Counted from the first letter of the stretch, positions 1 through 11,082 are shown. The stretch is 64,000 bases of DNA from Methylobacterium bullatum (GCA_902712845.1 LR743504.1:2764001-2828000), one strand, 5' to 3'. A program made the numbers and translations. The notes: generated from the letters alone by a model not told the origin.

Positions 1-410
1 GTCACGGTCTGTTCCGCAAGCTCGATGTAGCGCAACGTCTCGTCATGACGAACCTTCAGAGTAGGCGGCGAATAGTCGGCGGCGTTTCGAGCTTCCTGCA
101 AACTCAGGAAGTTATTACCGATATCGGTAACGGTCGGTCCGATCAGGTTCGCATCCCGGCTGTTGAGACGCTTCTTTGCCGTTCCATGATCGAGCAGGCG
201 GTAGATCGGTTCGACGATGTCGTTCTCCTGGGTCCACCCGATCAATTCGCTCGCGCAAATGAAGCAAAGAGCGTGAAAGACAGAATAGTAGGCCCCGCTG
301 ACCGCCCGGCGCATCGCCGCTTTGCGAAGGTTCACCCGGCCGCGCGTGTCCGCGAGCGCGCGGGAGGTTTCCAGAAGATCGTAGACGAGCGGATTCCCGA
401 GCCTCGGCAT
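1..410 (-). CDS. HEPN-like domain protein, 3' part cut by window edge
   Basis: The minus-strand frame is open from an ATG at 410 to base 1, giving 136 codons with no stop, so the C-terminus lies outside the window. The protein reads MPRLGNPLVYDLLE at the start. It carries AYYSVFHAL near residue 41 and RNAADYSP near residue 113, the two helix signatures usual in HEPN (UPF0332-like) proteins. The start overlaps the stop of the preceding small gene by one base (TGATG), so the two are probably translated together. HEPN proteins are often RNA-binding or RNA-cleaving and frequently form toxin-antitoxin or defence pairs. That role is only an inference here, because a canonical R-x4-6-H motif is not visible in the part seen. 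Confidence 0.72.
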   Translation of the reverse strand, partial: MPRLGNPLVYDLLETSRALADTRGRVNLRKAAMRRAVSGAYYSVFHALCFICASELIGWTQENDIVEPIYRLLDHGTAKKRLNSRDANLIGPTVTDIGNNFLSLQEARNAADYSPPTLKVRHDETLRYIELAEQTV

Positions 411-718
411 CAGTGCCGGTCCGGCATTGGTTCCGATGGGTCGTCGCCGAGCACTTCGTCATCCGGATAATCGTAGCGAATGTAGGGAAATCGCTCCTCG
501 CCCTTATCGAGCAGCCGCTTCCGTAGAGCCGACAGGGCCCTGGTCGAAGCGTCTCCGCTGGTCACCCCTGCCTTCGGCCTGAAATGCGCCGTCACATGAA
601 GCGAGGGCTCACCGTCGAAGTCGGGCGCCGGGCGGACATCGGCGCTCTCGAACCCGTGCGGTCCGAGCGTTTCCCGCAGCACCTCGTTGGCGACCTGTCG
701 GATCTCCTGCTCGGTCAT
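410..718 (-). CDS. uncharacterised 102-aa protein, partner of HEPN-like gene
   Basis: I do not recognise a named family. The ATG at 718 is preferred over an in-frame ATG at 739 because a strong GGGAGGG ribosome site lies 6-8 bases upstream of it. The protein begins MTEQEIRQVANEVL. It has an alpha-beta pattern with a central DFDGEPSLHV stretch (about residues 33-42), then a basic helix, and an acidic tail with DYPDDE. It lacks the GSRARG/SDxDL motifs of the minimal nucleotidyltransferases that often accompany HEPN genes. It sits 22 bp after pheS and overlaps the HEPN-like gene by one base, so it probably belongs to the same transcript. A role as antitoxin or accessory subunit is possible but unproven. 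Confidence 0.7.
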   Translation of the reverse strand: MTEQEIRQVANEVLRETLGPHGFESADVRPAPDFDGEPSLHVTAHFRPKAGVTSGDASTRALSALRKRLLDKGEERFPYIRYDYPDDEVLGDDPSEPMPDRH

Positions 719-740
719 GCGCGATCCCTCCCTCGGCATC

Positions 741-1823
741 CTAACTCGTCAGCCCGGCCACCAGGCTCGGGATATCGAGCGGGCGGAAGCCGTAATGCTC
801 CAGCCAGCGCACATCCGCCTCGAAGAACGGGCGCAGGTCGGGCGTTCCGTATTTCAGCATGGCGATCCGGTCGATGCCCATGCCGAAGGCGAAACCCTGG
901 ACGAAATCCGGGTCGTAGCCGCAATTCCTGAGTACGTTCGGGTGGACCATGCCGCAGCCGAGGATTTCGAGCCAGTCGGTGCCCTCGCCGAAGCGGATCT
1001 CACCGCCTTTACGCGAACACTGGATGTCGACCTCCGCCGACGGTTCGGTGAAGGGGAAGAACGACGGCCGGAACCGCATCTTCACCGCATCGACCTCGAA
1101 GAAGGTGCGGCAGAACTCCTCCAGCACCCATTTCAGGTTGGCGATGGTGGCGCTCTTGTCGATCACGAGCCCCTCCACCTGATGGAACATCGGCGTGTGG
1201 GTCTGGTCGGAATCGTGACGGTAGGTGCGGCCCGGGCAGATGACGCGGATCGGCGGCTCCTGGGACCGCATGGTGCGGATCTGGACCGGCGACGTATGAG
1301 TGCGCAGCACCTTGCGCTGGCCGTTACGGTCGGGCGCCAGGAAGAACGTGTCGTGCATCTCGCGCGCCGGATGGCCGGGCGGGAAGTTGAGGGCGGTGAA
1401 GTTGTAATCGTCGGTCTCGATGTCGGGGCCTTCCGCCACCGAGAAGCCCATATCGGCGAAGATCACCGTGATCTCGTCCATGACCTGGCTGATCGGATGG
1501 ATGCGCCCACGCGCCTCGGGCGCCTCACGCACCGGCAGGGTGACGTCGATCCGCTCCGCCGCGAGACGGGCTTCGAGGGCGGCCTCCGCGAGCGCCTCGC
1601 GCCGCGTGGCGATGGCGCCCTGCACCCTATCGCGCAGGCCGTTGATGAGCGGACCGCGCTCCTTGCGCTCGTCCGGAGTCATGCTGCCGAGGGTCTTCAG
1701 CAGGTCGGAGATCGAGCCCTTCTTGCCGAGCGCCGCGACGCGCACGGCATCGAGGGAGGCCTCGTCGGATGCGCTCCCGACCTGCCCGAGCAGATCGCCT
1801 TCGAGGGTTTCGAGATCGGTCAT
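741..1823 (-). CDS. pheS: phenylalanine--tRNA ligase alpha subunit
   Basis: Catalytic alpha subunit of the heterotetrameric cytoplasmic PheRS, which charges tRNA-Phe with phenylalanine. The ATG at 1823 gives 360 residues starting [10 protein letters not shown], the usual bacterial length. The N-terminal coiled-coil region is followed by the class II core: [32 protein letters not shown] and the C-terminal [12 protein letters not shown] glycine/arginine motif. It lies downstream of rpmI-rplT, the standard arrangement, with a hairpin in the 197-bp gap. pheT would normally follow; here two small genes come first and pheT is not in the window. Confidence 0.98.
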   Translation of the reverse strand: MTDLETLEGDLLGQVGSASDEASLDAVRVAALGKKGSISDLLKTLGSMTPDERKERGPLINGLRDRVQGAIATRREALAEAALEARLAAERIDVTLPVREAPEARGRIHPISQVMDEITVIFADMGFSVAEGPDIETDDYNFTALNFPPGHPAREMHDTFFLAPDRNGQRKVLRTHTSPVQIRTMRSQEPPIRVICPGRTYRHDSDQTHTPMFHQVEGLVIDKSATIANLKWVLEEFCRTFFEVDAVKMRFRPSFFPFTEPSAEVDIQCSRKGGEIRFGEGTDWLEILGCGMVHPNVLRNCGYDPDFVQGFAFGMGIDRIAMLKYGTPDLRPFFEADVRWLEHYGFRPLDIPSLVAGLTS

Positions 1824-1940
1824 CGGTTCAAACCACCGGTTGGCATGCGGCCTTCGGATCGTGTGCTGACCCCGCGAGCGGTTTTGCGGGTAAGCGCCGC
1901 CAATGCAAGCACCCCTGCCGACGATCCTTTGCAAAAGACG

Positions 1941-1969
1941 AAGGCGCGGTACCTTTCGGACCGCGCCTT
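1941..1969 (-). terminator. rplT-pheS intergenic hairpin (terminator or attenuator)
   Basis: On the minus strand the arms AAGGCGCGGT and ACCGCGCCTT form a 10-bp perfect stem with a short loop, followed by CGTCTTTTGC. It lies between the rplT stop and the pheS start. It could end the ribosomal-protein transcript partly or act as an attenuator for pheS. Confidence 0.6.
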
Positions 1970-2020
1970 TCGCATCGACGAATGTGAGGGCGCGTGAACG
2001 CGCCTCAGGCGGCCTTCGAA

Positions 2021-2395
2021 TTAGGCAGCCTTGGCGAGGTCCGGAAGAGCAGCCTTGGCCTTCTCCACCACCACCGCGAAGCTGGCCGGCTCGTGAATGG
2101 CGAGCTCGGACAGGGCCTTGCGATCCACCTCGATGCCGGACTTCGCGAGACCGTTGATGAAGCGCGAATAGGTCAGGCCGTGCTCGCGGACAGCGGCGTT
2201 GAGGCGCTGGATCCAGAGAGCGCGGAACGTGCGCTTCTTGTTCTTACGATCGCGGTAGGCATACTGCATGCCCTTCTCGACCGCCTGCTTGGCGATCCGG
2301 ATCGTGTTCTTGCGCCGGCCGTAATAGCCACGGGCGGCCTTGAGGATTTTCTTGTGCTTTGCGTGACTGGTCACGCCGCGCTTGACGCGGGCCAT
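2021..2395 (-). CDS. rplT: 50S ribosomal protein L20
   Basis: A 124-residue L20 with the typical start [16 protein letters not shown], a very basic N-terminal extension that threads into 23S rRNA, and the [14 protein letters not shown] signature in the middle. L20 nucleates assembly of the large subunit. It follows rpmI by 46 bp, so the two are cotranscribed. The C-terminal acidic/alanine tail is a few residues longer than in E. coli, as is common in alphaproteobacteria. Confidence 0.99.
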   Translation of the reverse strand: MARVKRGVTSHAKHKKILKAARGYYGRRKNTIRIAKQAVEKGMQYAYRDRKNKKRTFRALWIQRLNAAVREHGLTYSRFINGLAKSGIEVDRKALSELAIHEPASFAVVVEKAKAALPDLAKAA

Positions 2396-2441
2396 GGGTT
2401 CTCTCCTGGATTACGAAAACAGTATCGGCTGCGGCGAAGGA

Positions 2442-2645
2442 TTACCGGCTGTTGGGCAGGAAATACTTCTTCACGTTGGCAGCATCGCCCTCGAACAGGG
2501 TGGTGGTGCCGCGCAGGTTGCGGATCTGCTTCGTCGTCCGCTTGATCATTCCGTGGCGCTTGCCGGCCTGGGCATACATGACCTTGCCGGTGCCGGTGAT
2601 CTTGAAGCGCTTCTTCGCGCCCGACTTGGTTTTCAGCTTGGGCAT
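2442..2645 (-). CDS. rpmI: 50S ribosomal protein L35
   Basis: A 67-residue L35 starting [15 protein letters not shown], the family's hallmark N-terminus, with conserved [14 protein letters not shown] and a C-terminus ending KKYFLPNSR. The ATG at 2645 is chosen because the family starts exactly there and GGAGAG lies just upstream. It is the first gene of the rpmI-rplT-pheS unit. infC, which precedes it in many bacteria, is not adjacent here. The roughly 320 bp upstream up to the tRNA-Asp gene hold no gene and should contain the operon promoter and leader. Confidence 0.99.
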   Translation of the reverse strand: MPKLKTKSGAKKRFKITGTGKVMYAQAGKRHGMIKRTTKQIRNLRGTTTLFEGDAANVKKYFLPNSR

Positions 2646-2963
2646 TTGGCTCTCCTGAACGCGCATGCCCTCCGACCCTGGGACAGGTCGAAGGCGTGCG
2701 CTCGGTTGATGCTTCTGATGGAGCAGCACGAACCGCCACGGCAGCCCTATCGGCCGGGCGGTTCAACGCGAGGGGGCATATGACAGAAAAGAGACGTGGT
2801 TTCAATGGCGCCTGCGCTCGTCGAGCCGTCGCCTCTACCGCGCGATCGCGTCTCGAAACGACGGCGACCGGATTTTCCATGGAAATGCGGCGTCCGGTTG
2901 CTTGACAGGCCGGGGTGCGGAAACTAGACCCCCGACACCGCCGGAAACGGGGCGGGACGCCGT

Positions 2964-3040
2964 GCGGGCGTAGCTCAGTTGGTTAGAGTGCCGGCCTGTC
3001 ACGCCGGAGGTCGCGGGTTCGAGTCCCGTCGCCCGCGCCA
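2964..3040 (+). tRNA. tRNA-Asp (GUC), copy 1
   Basis: A 77-nt cloverleaf with acceptor arms GCGGGCG/CGCCCGC, D-arm TAGCTCAGTTGG, anticodon loop CTGTCAC with anticodon GTC, TTCGAGTCC T-loop, and an encoded CCA end. Confidence 0.98.
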
Positions 3041-3097
3041 CGTCCATCATCGACCTGCATCATGTGGGACGATCCGAATGCCAAGCTACCCAGATAC

Positions 3098-3174
3098 GCG
3101 GGCGTAGCTCAGTTGGTTAGAGTGCCGGCCTGTCACGCCGGAGGTCGCGGGTTCGAGTCCCGTCGCCCGCGCCA
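3098..3174 (+). tRNA. tRNA-Asp (GUC), copy 2
   Basis: Identical over all 77 nt to the copy 57 bp upstream, including the encoded CCA. Probably a tandem duplication that raises tRNA-Asp dosage, possibly on one transcript. Confidence 0.98.
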
Positions 3175-3300
3175 TTCACACAACCCGAATCGCCGAACGG
3201 GCAGCTTCGATACGGGTCACGCCGAGGGATCCCCTCGACACGGGACGTTCGCGCCCTAGCCTTCTTCCGAGCGCGACTCGCGAAATGGGCTGTCCGAACC

Positions 3301-3516
3301 ATGGCAGGCTTCTTCTTCCTGTATTTCACCGCCTGCATGGCGAATGCGCCGGACACCTGCGAATCGAAGCGGCTCCCGCTCGATGTCGCCGATGCGAGGG
3401 GCTGCATCCGCGTGGCACAGCCGCAATTGGCGCGATGGATCGACACCCATCCCGATTACCGCATCACCGCATGGCGCTGCGGGTCGCCGCCCCGGGATCT
3501 CGGCACGAGGATCTAA
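3301..3516 (+). CDS. small conserved hypothetical protein
   Basis: A 71-residue protein beginning MAGFFFLYFTACMANAP. It has a short hydrophobic N-terminus, three later cysteines (CES, GCI, WRC) and the ending pattern QPQLARWIDTHPDYRI..WRC. Small proteins with this layout are frequent in Methylobacterium and related Rhizobiales, and I know of no assigned function. The cysteines could form disulfides if the N-terminus acts as a signal or anchor. It stands alone between tRNA-Asp and a lipoprotein gene. Confidence 0.6.
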   Translation: MAGFFFLYFTACMANAPDTCESKRLPLDVADARGCIRVAQPQLARWIDTHPDYRITAWRCGSPPRDLGTRI

Positions 3517-3692
3517 GGGGGCAGCGTCGGGGTCGAGCTCCGCCCGAGCCCATCCGCGTAAACACGATGCGTGGCAGATCGGACACATCCGCCCGTCCTG
3601 CGACCCGGTTCGACCCGCCGCCGCGATTTCGCCCCATCGGACCGGGATGGCGAAGCCGACGACACGACAGCGCAGTGAACCGGCACCGAGCG

Positions 3693-4208
3693 ATGATCCC
3701 CTTCCCCATGTCCCCCATCCTGTCGCGCCTGGGCGCCGGCGTCCTTGTGGGGAGCCTGCTGACGCTCGGTGGCTGCGGCGGGCCGACGCTCCTGCCCGAG
3801 TCCGACAACCTCACGAGTCCGGTGATCCTCGACGAGGGTGCCGCCGCCGCGGCGATCTCCCGCTACAGGGCGTCGCACGGCCTCGGCCCGGTGGTGCTGG
3901 ATTCGAGCCTGATCCGGGCGGCCTCCTACCAAGCGGAATCCAATGCCAGGGCCGGCAGGCTCAGCCACGAGATCGGCGGCACCTTCGATTCGCGCATGGC
4001 GCGGGCGGGATTCGGCCGCTCCTTCGCGGCCGAGAACCTCAGCGCCGGCTCCAACACCTTCGACGAGGTGCTCGCTCGCTGGAAAAACTCGTCCGAGCAC
4101 AACAAGAACATGCTGATGCCTCAGCTGAAGCGCATCGGCATCGCCCGCGTCGATGCGCCGGGCACGCGCTACAAGCGCTTCTGGGCCCTGGTCCTCGCCG
4201 GTAACTAA
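3693..4208 (+). CDS. CAP-domain (SCP/PR1-like) lipoprotein
   Basis: A 171-residue protein with a lipoprotein signal (hydrophobic GAGVLVGSLLTL, then lipobox LGGC at about residue 28), so it should be anchored in an envelope membrane. The mature part is a compact CAP domain: ISRYRASHGLGPVVLD, AESNARAGRLSHE, then ENLSAG and HNKNMLMPQLKRIGIA, including the conserved His and Glu of the family cavity. Bacterial CAP proteins are secreted or envelope-associated and their biochemical role is mostly unknown. ATG 3693 is used; ATG 3708 or GTG 3675 are also possible. No operon partner is evident. Confidence 0.85.
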   Translation: MIPFPMSPILSRLGAGVLVGSLLTLGGCGGPTLLPESDNLTSPVILDEGAAAAAISRYRASHGLGPVVLDSSLIRAASYQAESNARAGRLSHEIGGTFDSRMARAGFGRSFAAENLSAGSNTFDEVLARWKNSSEHNKNMLMPQLKRIGIARVDAPGTRYKRFWALVLAGN

Positions 4209-4233
4209 AGTGCAGACGTCCTCGCAGCGCGGC

Positions 4234-4488
4234 TCAATCCGTGAGCTGATCCGCCTCGGTCAACCCGTCCTGGATGCTGCGGATGATCGTGCGCATTTCG
4301 GGGATCATCGCGATGGCCCTGGCGATCCGCAAAGCCTCCTCGCGGGTCATGAGCCCGGTCGCCTCCCGCTTCTCCGCTTCGTCGGAAAAGTAGGTCCAGG
4401 CGACGGCCGCCCCGTCCGCATCTTCGATGCAGAAACTCTCGACCTTCTCGACGACGAGCCAGGGTGTGGGGAAGCCGCGCGCGGTCAT
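4234..4488 (-). CDS. hypothetical 84-aa protein
   Basis: A small soluble protein starting MTARGFPTPWLVVEKVESF, with a beta-rich first half (IEDADGAAVAWTYFSD) and an alpha-helical second half (MTREEALRIARAIAMIPEM). The pattern recalls short conserved Rhizobiales proteins in which an 'ESFCIEDADG' strand precedes a helix. I cannot assign a function. It starts 32 bp after the 3' end of tRNA-Val on the same strand and may share its transcript. Confidence 0.65.
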   Translation of the reverse strand: MTARGFPTPWLVVEKVESFCIEDADGAAVAWTYFSDEAEKREATGLMTREEALRIARAIAMIPEMRTIIRSIQDGLTEADQLTD

Positions 4489-4520
4489 CGCTGGTCTCTG
4501 TAGCCGGGAGGGGGAGGGCG

Positions 4521-4596
4521 TGGTGGGCGGTGACGGGCTCGAACCGCCGACCCTCTCCGTGTAAAGGAGACGCTCTACCAACTGAGCTAACCGCCC
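4521..4596 (-). tRNA. tRNA-Val (UAC)
   Basis: A 76-nt cloverleaf on the minus strand: acceptor GGGCGGT/ACCGCCC, TAGCTCAGTTGG D-arm, anticodon loop TTTACAC with anticodon TAC, GGTTCGAGCC T-arm, and an encoded ACCA end. Confidence 0.98.
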
Positions 4597-4658
4597 GATG
4601 CGCGCCGCATCGTTAATCCAAGCATCGTCGGGATGGCAACCCTCAGCGGTCACAAAGA

Positions 4659-4688
4659 AAAGGCCCCGGAGCGTGCTCCGGGGCCTTT
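4659..4688 (-). terminator. lon terminator
   Basis: A perfect 14-bp inverted repeat (AAAGGCCCCGGAGC ... GCTCCGGGGCCTTT, 2-nt loop), followed on the minus strand by TTCTTTGTG. It lies 23 bp after the lon stop and is a good intrinsic terminator. Confidence 0.88.
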
Positions 4689-4711
4689 CCATGTTCACAT
4701 CACCCTCTCGC

Positions 4712-7141
4712 TCAATGGGCGATTACGGTGGCGGGCTCGTCCTCGCCGACCACGGGACGGCGCGGCGAGGGGAGGGGCTCCTCCCACTCGATCGGCACCG
4801 GCTGCCGCACGAGAGCGTGCTTCAGCACCTGGTCCATCCGCGCCACCGGGATGATCTCCATCCCGTTCTTCACGCTGTCGGGCACCTCGGCGATGTCCTT
4901 GGCGTTCTCCTCGGGGATGAGGACGGTCTTGATCCCGCCACGCAGAGCCGCGAGCAGCTTCTCCTTGAGGCCGCCGATGGGCAGGATGCGGCCACGCAGA
5001 GTGACCTCTCCGGTCATCGCCACATCCTTCCTCACCGGGATCCCGGTGAGGGTGGAGATGATGGCGGTGGCCATGCCGATACCGGCCGACGGACCGTCCT
5101 TCGGGGTCGCCCCTTCGGGAACGTGAACGTGGATGTCGCGACGCTCGAACAGCGGGGGCTCGATGCCGAAGTCGACGGCCCGGGAGCGGACATAGCTCGC
5201 CGCCGCCGAGATCGACTCCTTCATCACGTCGCGCAGGTTGCCCGTGACCGTCATCTTGCCCTTGCCGGGCATCATGACGCCTTCGATCGTCAGCAACTCG
5301 CCGCCGACCTCGGTCCAGGCAAGCCCCGTCACCACGCCGACCTGATCCTCCTCGTCGATCTCGCCGTAGCGGAACTTCGGCGCACCGAGGAAGACTGGCA
5401 GGTTCTCCTCGGTGACGGCGACGGTCTTCACCTTGGTGATGAGGATCTCCTTCACCGCCTTACGGATCAGGTTCGAGATCTCGCGCTCCAGGTTACGCAC
5501 GCCCGCTTCCCGCGTGTAACGGCGGATGAGCATGAGGACGCCGGAATCGTCGATCTCCCATTCCTTGGCCGTGAGGCCGTGCTTCTTCACGGCCCCGGGG
5601 ATCAGGTGCTTGCGCGCGATCTGAAGCTTCTCTTCCTCGGTGTAGCCGGCGATACGGATCACCTCCATGCGATCCATCAGGGGCGCGGGGATGTTGAGCG
5701 TGTTCGCCGTGGTCACGAACATCACGTCTGAGAGGTCGTAATCCACCTCCAGGTAGTGATCGTTGAACGTGCCGTTCTGCTCGGGGTCCAGCACCTCGAG
5801 GAGCGCCGCGGACGGATCGCCGCGGAAATCCTGGCCCATCTTATCGATCTCGTCGAGGAGGATGAGCGGGTTCGAGGTCTTGGCCTTGCGCATGGACTGC
5901 ACGATCTTGCCGGGCATCGAGCCGATATAGGTCCGACGGTGGCCGCGGATCTCGGCCTCGTCACGCACGCCGCCCAGCGACATGCGCACGAATTCGCGGC
6001 CGGTCGCCTTGGCGATGGACTTGCCGAGCGAGGTCTTGCCGACGCCCGGAGGTCCGACGAGGCAGAGGATCGGGCCGGTGAGCTTGTTGGCGCGCTGCTG
6101 CACGGCGAGATACTCGACGATGCGTTCCTTGACCTTCTCCAGACCGAAATGGTCGTGATCGAGCATGACCTGCGCACCGAGCAGATCCTTCTTGATCCGC
6201 GACCGCTTCGACCACGGGATGCCGAGCATCCAGTCGAGATAGTTGCGCACGACGGTGGCCTCGGCGGACATCGGCGACATCTGGCGAAGCTTCTTCAGCT
6301 CGGCCATCGCCTTCTCGCGAGCCTCCTTCGAGAACTTGGTCTTCTCGATCTTCTCCTCGATCTCGGCGAGCTCGTCCTTGCCGTCCTCGGAATCGCCCAG
6401 CTCCTTCTGGATCGCCTTCATCTGCTCGTTGAGGTAGTACTCGCGCTGGGTCTTCTCCATCTGCCGCTTGACGCGGGTCCGGATGCGCTTTTCCACCTGG
6501 AGCACGGAGATTTCGCTCTCCATCAGCGACAGGACGCGCTCGAGGCGCTCGGCCACCGTGGGGATTTCGAGGATCGCCTGCTTGTCGGCGATCTTGACCG
6601 CGAGATGCGAGCCGACGGTATCGGCGAGCTTCGAGGGCTCGTCGATCTGGGTGACGGCGGAGACGACCTCGGGCGAGATCTTCTTGTTGAGCTTCACGTA
6701 GTTCTCGAACTCGGAGATGACCGAGCGGGCGAGCGCCTCGGCCTCGACAGGGTCCCCGAGCTCGTCGGTGAGCGTCTCGACCTCGGCCTCGTAGAACGAA
6801 TCCGACTTGTTGAAGTTCGTGATCTTGGCCCGGCCCGCGCCTTCGACGAGCACCTTCACGGTGCCGTCGGGCAGCTTCAGCAGCTGCAGCACACTGGCCA
6901 GCGTGCCGATCTTGTAGATCGCATCGGTGGACGGATCGTCGTCGCTGGCATTGATCTGGGTGGCCAGCAGGATGTGGCGGTCGGTGCGGACGGCCTCTTC
7001 GAGGGCGCGGATCGACTTCTCGCGGCCGACGAAGAGCGGCACGATCATGTGCGGGAAGACGACGATGTCGCGTAAGGGCAGAACGGCGTAGGAGCCCGTC
7101 GAACCCGGAACGACCGGCTGGCGAGATTTCGATTGGGACAT
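4712..7141 (-). CDS. lon: ATP-dependent endopeptidase Lon
   Basis: A cytoplasmic AAA+ serine protease of 809 residues, the full normal length. The N-terminal substrate-binding domain ([19 protein letters not shown]) and coiled-coil linker are followed by Walker A GPPGVGKT at about residue 360, Walker B LILLDEID, and the protease domain with the Ser of PKDGPSAG (about 682) and the Lys of [10 protein letters not shown] (about 725). It degrades misfolded and regulatory proteins. It is last in the tig-clpP-clpX-lon series on the minus strand, with 251 bp to clpX and its own terminator, so it can be expressed separately. hupB, which often follows lon, is absent. Confidence 0.99.
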   Translation of the reverse strand: MSQSKSRQPVVPGSTGSYAVLPLRDIVVFPHMIVPLFVGREKSIRALEEAVRTDRHILLATQINASDDDPSTDAIYKIGTLASVLQLLKLPDGTVKVLVEGAGRAKITNFNKSDSFYEAEVETLTDELGDPVEAEALARSVISEFENYVKLNKKISPEVVSAVTQIDEPSKLADTVGSHLAVKIADKQAILEIPTVAERLERVLSLMESEISVLQVEKRIRTRVKRQMEKTQREYYLNEQMKAIQKELGDSEDGKDELAEIEEKIEKTKFSKEAREKAMAELKKLRQMSPMSAEATVVRNYLDWMLGIPWSKRSRIKKDLLGAQVMLDHDHFGLEKVKERIVEYLAVQQRANKLTGPILCLVGPPGVGKTSLGKSIAKATGREFVRMSLGGVRDEAEIRGHRRTYIGSMPGKIVQSMRKAKTSNPLILLDEIDKMGQDFRGDPSAALLEVLDPEQNGTFNDHYLEVDYDLSDVMFVTTANTLNIPAPLMDRMEVIRIAGYTEEEKLQIARKHLIPGAVKKHGLTAKEWEIDDSGVLMLIRRYTREAGVRNLEREISNLIRKAVKEILITKVKTVAVTEENLPVFLGAPKFRYGEIDEEDQVGVVTGLAWTEVGGELLTIEGVMMPGKGKMTVTGNLRDVMKESISAAASYVRSRAVDFGIEPPLFERRDIHVHVPEGATPKDGPSAGIGMATAIISTLTGIPVRKDVAMTGEVTLRGRILPIGGLKEKLLAALRGGIKTVLIPEENAKDIAEVPDSVKNGMEIIPVARMDQVLKHALVRQPVPIEWEEPLPSPRRPVVGEDEPATVIAH

Positions 7142-7392
7142 GTCGGACTTCCTCTTGATGGACTCCGGGCTCTAGCTCCTCGAAATGAGCAAGCATCCTG
7201 CCACGGGCCGACCGGGCCGCATCGCGGGGTCGGGGACATCGTTGAACTGTGAGGCTGGAGGCGGACACCGCACCTCAGAAGGTGAGCGTGCGGCCGTCGC
7301 GTCTGACAATTCAGATGGAAGCCGGGGAGGACTTTTTCAAGAATTCTCCCCGGACCGTTTCGGCGGCTAACCTCGGCCGCCGAGTCGCACCC

Positions 7393-8664
<1,272 letters not shown>

Positions 8665-8849
8665 GTCGGTCTCCGTTCGCGGGTGCGACGCCAGCCCCGG
8701 GGCGCACGCGCATCTTTTAAGATCTAAGGGCGCCCGCCTAAAGAAACAGTCACCTGCGCGCTTTCTGCCGGTAGGTCAGACTCGCGATGCAAGCATGCTG
8801 CCGCGACGGGATCAAGGCATAGCCGCACGCGCGGCCCGCCTCTAAAGGA

Positions 8850-8880
8850 CGCGCCGTGGTCGCCAGGCGGCCACGGCGCG
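8850..8880 (-). terminator. clpP downstream hairpin
   Basis: The arms CGCGCCGTGG and CCACGGCGCG form a 10-bp perfect stem just after the clpP stop, followed on the minus strand by TCCTTTAG. The U-tract is weak, so it may act as a partial terminator or 3'-end stabiliser. Confidence 0.55.
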
Positions 8881-8887
8881 GTCGAAA

Positions 8888-9517
8888 TCAGGCGGCGGCC
8901 GGCTCGGGACGCTTCTGGATCACTTCGTCGATCAGACCGAATTCCTTGGCCGCGTCGGCGGTCATGAAATTGTCGCGCTCGAGCGCCTGGACGATGGTGT
9001 CGTAGTCGCGCCCGGTATGCTTCACGTAGATCTCGTTGAGGCGCTTCTTCAGCGCTTCGATCTCGCGGGCATGGATCAGGATGTCCGTCGCCTGGCCCTG
9101 GAACCCGCCGGACGGCTGGTGGACCATGATGCGGGCGTTCGGCAGGGCGAAGCGATGGCCGGGCTCGCCGGCGGTGAGCAGCAGCGACCCCATCGAAGCA
9201 GCCTGGCCGACGCAGAGGGTCGTCACCGGGCAGCGGATGAACTGCATCGTGTCGTAGATCGACAGGCCCGAGGTCACCACGCCACCGGGCGAGTTGATGT
9301 AGAAGGAGATTTCCTTCTTCGGGTTCTCGGCTTCGAGGAACAGAAGCTGCGCCACGATCAGCGAGGCGCCGTAATCCTCGACCGGGCCGGTGAGGAAGAT
9401 GATCCGCTCACGCAGCAGGCGGGAATAGATGTCGAACGCGCGCTCGCCGCGGCTCGACTGCTCGACCACCATGGGAACGAGTGCGCTGTTATAATAGTCG
9501 ACCGGATCTCTCATCAT
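8888..9517 (-). CDS. clpP: ATP-dependent Clp protease proteolytic subunit
   Basis: A serine peptidase that forms the double-heptamer chamber used with ClpX. From the ATG at 9517 the protein has 209 residues; the next codon, 9514, is also ATG. The sequence shows the [20 protein letters not shown]-terminus, INSPGG oxyanion region, catalytic Ser in GQAASMGS (about 108) and His in MVHQPSGG (about 133). A longer in-frame start at 9574 would add a tail not usual for the family. It lies between tig and clpX in the conserved order. Confidence 0.97.
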   Translation of the reverse strand: MMRDPVDYYNSALVPMVVEQSSRGERAFDIYSRLLRERIIFLTGPVEDYGASLIVAQLLFLEAENPKKEISFYINSPGGVVTSGLSIYDTMQFIRCPVTTLCVGQAASMGSLLLTAGEPGHRFALPNARIMVHQPSGGFQGQATDILIHAREIEALKKRLNEIYVKHTGRDYDTIVQALERDNFMTADAAKEFGLIDEVIQKRPEPAAA

Positions 9518-9645
9518 TCTCGTGCCCCAGGCTTCAAGGGGTCCGGCCGCGCGAATGGCGCGCGGGCCGGACATGTCAGCGAACTACGGCGGCGGTGAAC
9601 GCCGCCTCTACATCCAAGCCCGCCGCCCTTTTGGGAGCATCGAGC

Positions 9646-11082
9646 TCAATCGGCCTTGGCGACAGCCGGCAGATCGTCGCCCGAAGGAGCCTGGGATTCG
9701 TCCGCCTTCGACTCCGTCGATTCGGCGCTGGCCGCATCGGCATCCTCGTCGGCGAACAAAGCATCCTTCGAGACGGGCTCTTCGACAAGCTTCACCTGGG
9801 CGAGAACATGGTCGACGACCTTCTCCTCGAACAGGGGTGCGCGAAGCTCGGCCAGGGCCTGTGCGTTCTTCCGGTAGAAGTCCCAGACCTGCTGCTCCTG
9901 CCCGGGATACTGCCGGACACGGGCGATCAGGGCCTGGTTCACCTCGTCGTCGCTGACCTTGATATCGGCGGTCTCGCCCACCTGCGCAAGCACCAAGCCG
10001 AGACGGACGCGCCGCTCGGCGATCTTGCGGTACTCGGCCGTGGCCTTTTCCTCGGTGGTTCCCTCGTCCTCGAAGGTCTTGCCGCGGGTCTTCAGATCCT
10101 GCTCCACCTGGGCCCACACGGCGGCGAATTCCTGGTGGACGAGGCTCGGGGGCAGGTCGAAAGCGTACTTGCCGTCGAGGGCGTCGAGGAGATCCTTCTT
10201 GAGCTTGCGGCGCGACTGGGCCTCGAAATCACCGCCGAGGGCGCCGGCGACGGCCTCCTTCAGCTTCTCCAGCGATTCCATGCCGAAGCCCTTGGCGAGT
10301 TCGTCGTCGATCTTGGTCTCGCCCGGAGCCTGGATCGCCGTGACGGTCACGTCGAACTCGGCGTCCTTGCCGGCCAGGTACTCGGCACCGTAGGCCTCGG
10401 GGAAGGTGGACTTCACCACCCGTGCGTCGCCGACCTTGGCGCCGACCAGCTGGTCCTCGAAGCCGGGGATGAACGAGCCGGAACCGAGCTCCAGATCGAC
10501 ACCCTCGCCCTTGCCGCCGTCGAACTCGACGCCGTCGATCTTGCCGACGAAGTCGATGGTGACGCGGTCGCCGGTGGCGGCCTCGGCGCCCTCGTCCTTC
10601 GGGGTGAAGGCACGGTTGGAGGAGGCCATGCGGGTGATCGCCTCGTCGACTTCCTCGTCGCTGGGCTTGGCCACCTGCTTCGTCAGGGTGACGTCGGACA
10701 GGTCGGCGAGCTCGAAGCTCGGCAGCACTTCGAGGGCGACGTTGAAGGAGACGTCGTCCTTGGCGGCGAGCGCCCGGTCGACGATGGAGGCCTCGCCGGG
10801 GAATTCGATCTTCGGCTCGAGGGCGAGCTTGAGGTTGTTGTCGGTGACGATCTTCTGGTTGGCCTCGTTGACCGCGTTCTGCAGCACGTCGGCCATCACC
10901 GAGCGGCCGTAGAGCTTGCGCAGATGGGCCACCGGCACCTTGCCGGGGCGGAAACCCTTGATCTGGGCCTTGTCCTTGAGGGTGGACAGCTCGGTCGTCA
11001 GGCGCTCTTCGAGCTCCTTGGCGGCCAGAAGCACCTGGAACTCGCGCTTCAGACCCTGGGAGAGTGTCTCGGTCACCTGCAT
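9646..11082 (-). CDS. tig: trigger factor (ribosome-associated chaperone, PPIase)
   Basis: A 478-residue protein starting [17 protein letters not shown]. The N-terminal ribosome-binding domain includes the [14 protein letters not shown] signature (about residues 45-58), then the FKBP-type PPIase domain ([20 protein letters not shown]), then the helical chaperone arm. The C-terminus is a long acidic, Ala/Ser/Glu-rich tail. It binds nascent chains at the ribosome exit tunnel. It is first in the tig-clpP-clpX-lon block. The ATG at 11082 is chosen by homology and a GGGAAGA site upstream. Confidence 0.98.
   Translation of the reverse strand: MQVTETLSQGLKREFQVLLAAKELEERLTTELSTLKDKAQIKGFRPGKVPVAHLRKLYGRSVMADVLQNAVNEANQKIVTDNNLKLALEPKIEFPGEASIVDRALAAKDDVSFNVALEVLPSFELADLSDVTLTKQVAKPSDEEVDEAITRMASSNRAFTPKDEGAEAATGDRVTIDFVGKIDGVEFDGGKGEGVDLELGSGSFIPGFEDQLVGAKVGDARVVKSTFPEAYGAEYLAGKDAEFDVTVTAIQAPGETKIDDELAKGFGMESLEKLKEAVAGALGGDFEAQSRRKLKKDLLDALDGKYAFDLPPSLVHQEFAAVWAQVEQDLKTRGKTFEDEGTTEEKATAEYRKIAERRVRLGLVLAQVGETADIKVSDDEVNQALIARVRQYPGQEQQVWDFYRKNAQALAELRAPLFEEKVVDHVLAQVKLVEEPVSKDALFADEDADAASAESTESKADESQAPSGDDLPAVAKAD

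Noticed and set aside
3285..4208. Long 307-residue reading of the CAP-domain frame
   Set aside because: The region upstream of 3675-3693 overlaps the small hypothetical gene in another frame and has no protein-like features. The lipoprotein signal fixes the start near 3693.
4712..6180. Long open frames on the plus strand opposite lon, clpX, tig, nnr and mxaF
   Set aside because: They are high-GC shadows with His/Arg/Asp-rich composition and no recognisable motifs, opposite well-identified genes.
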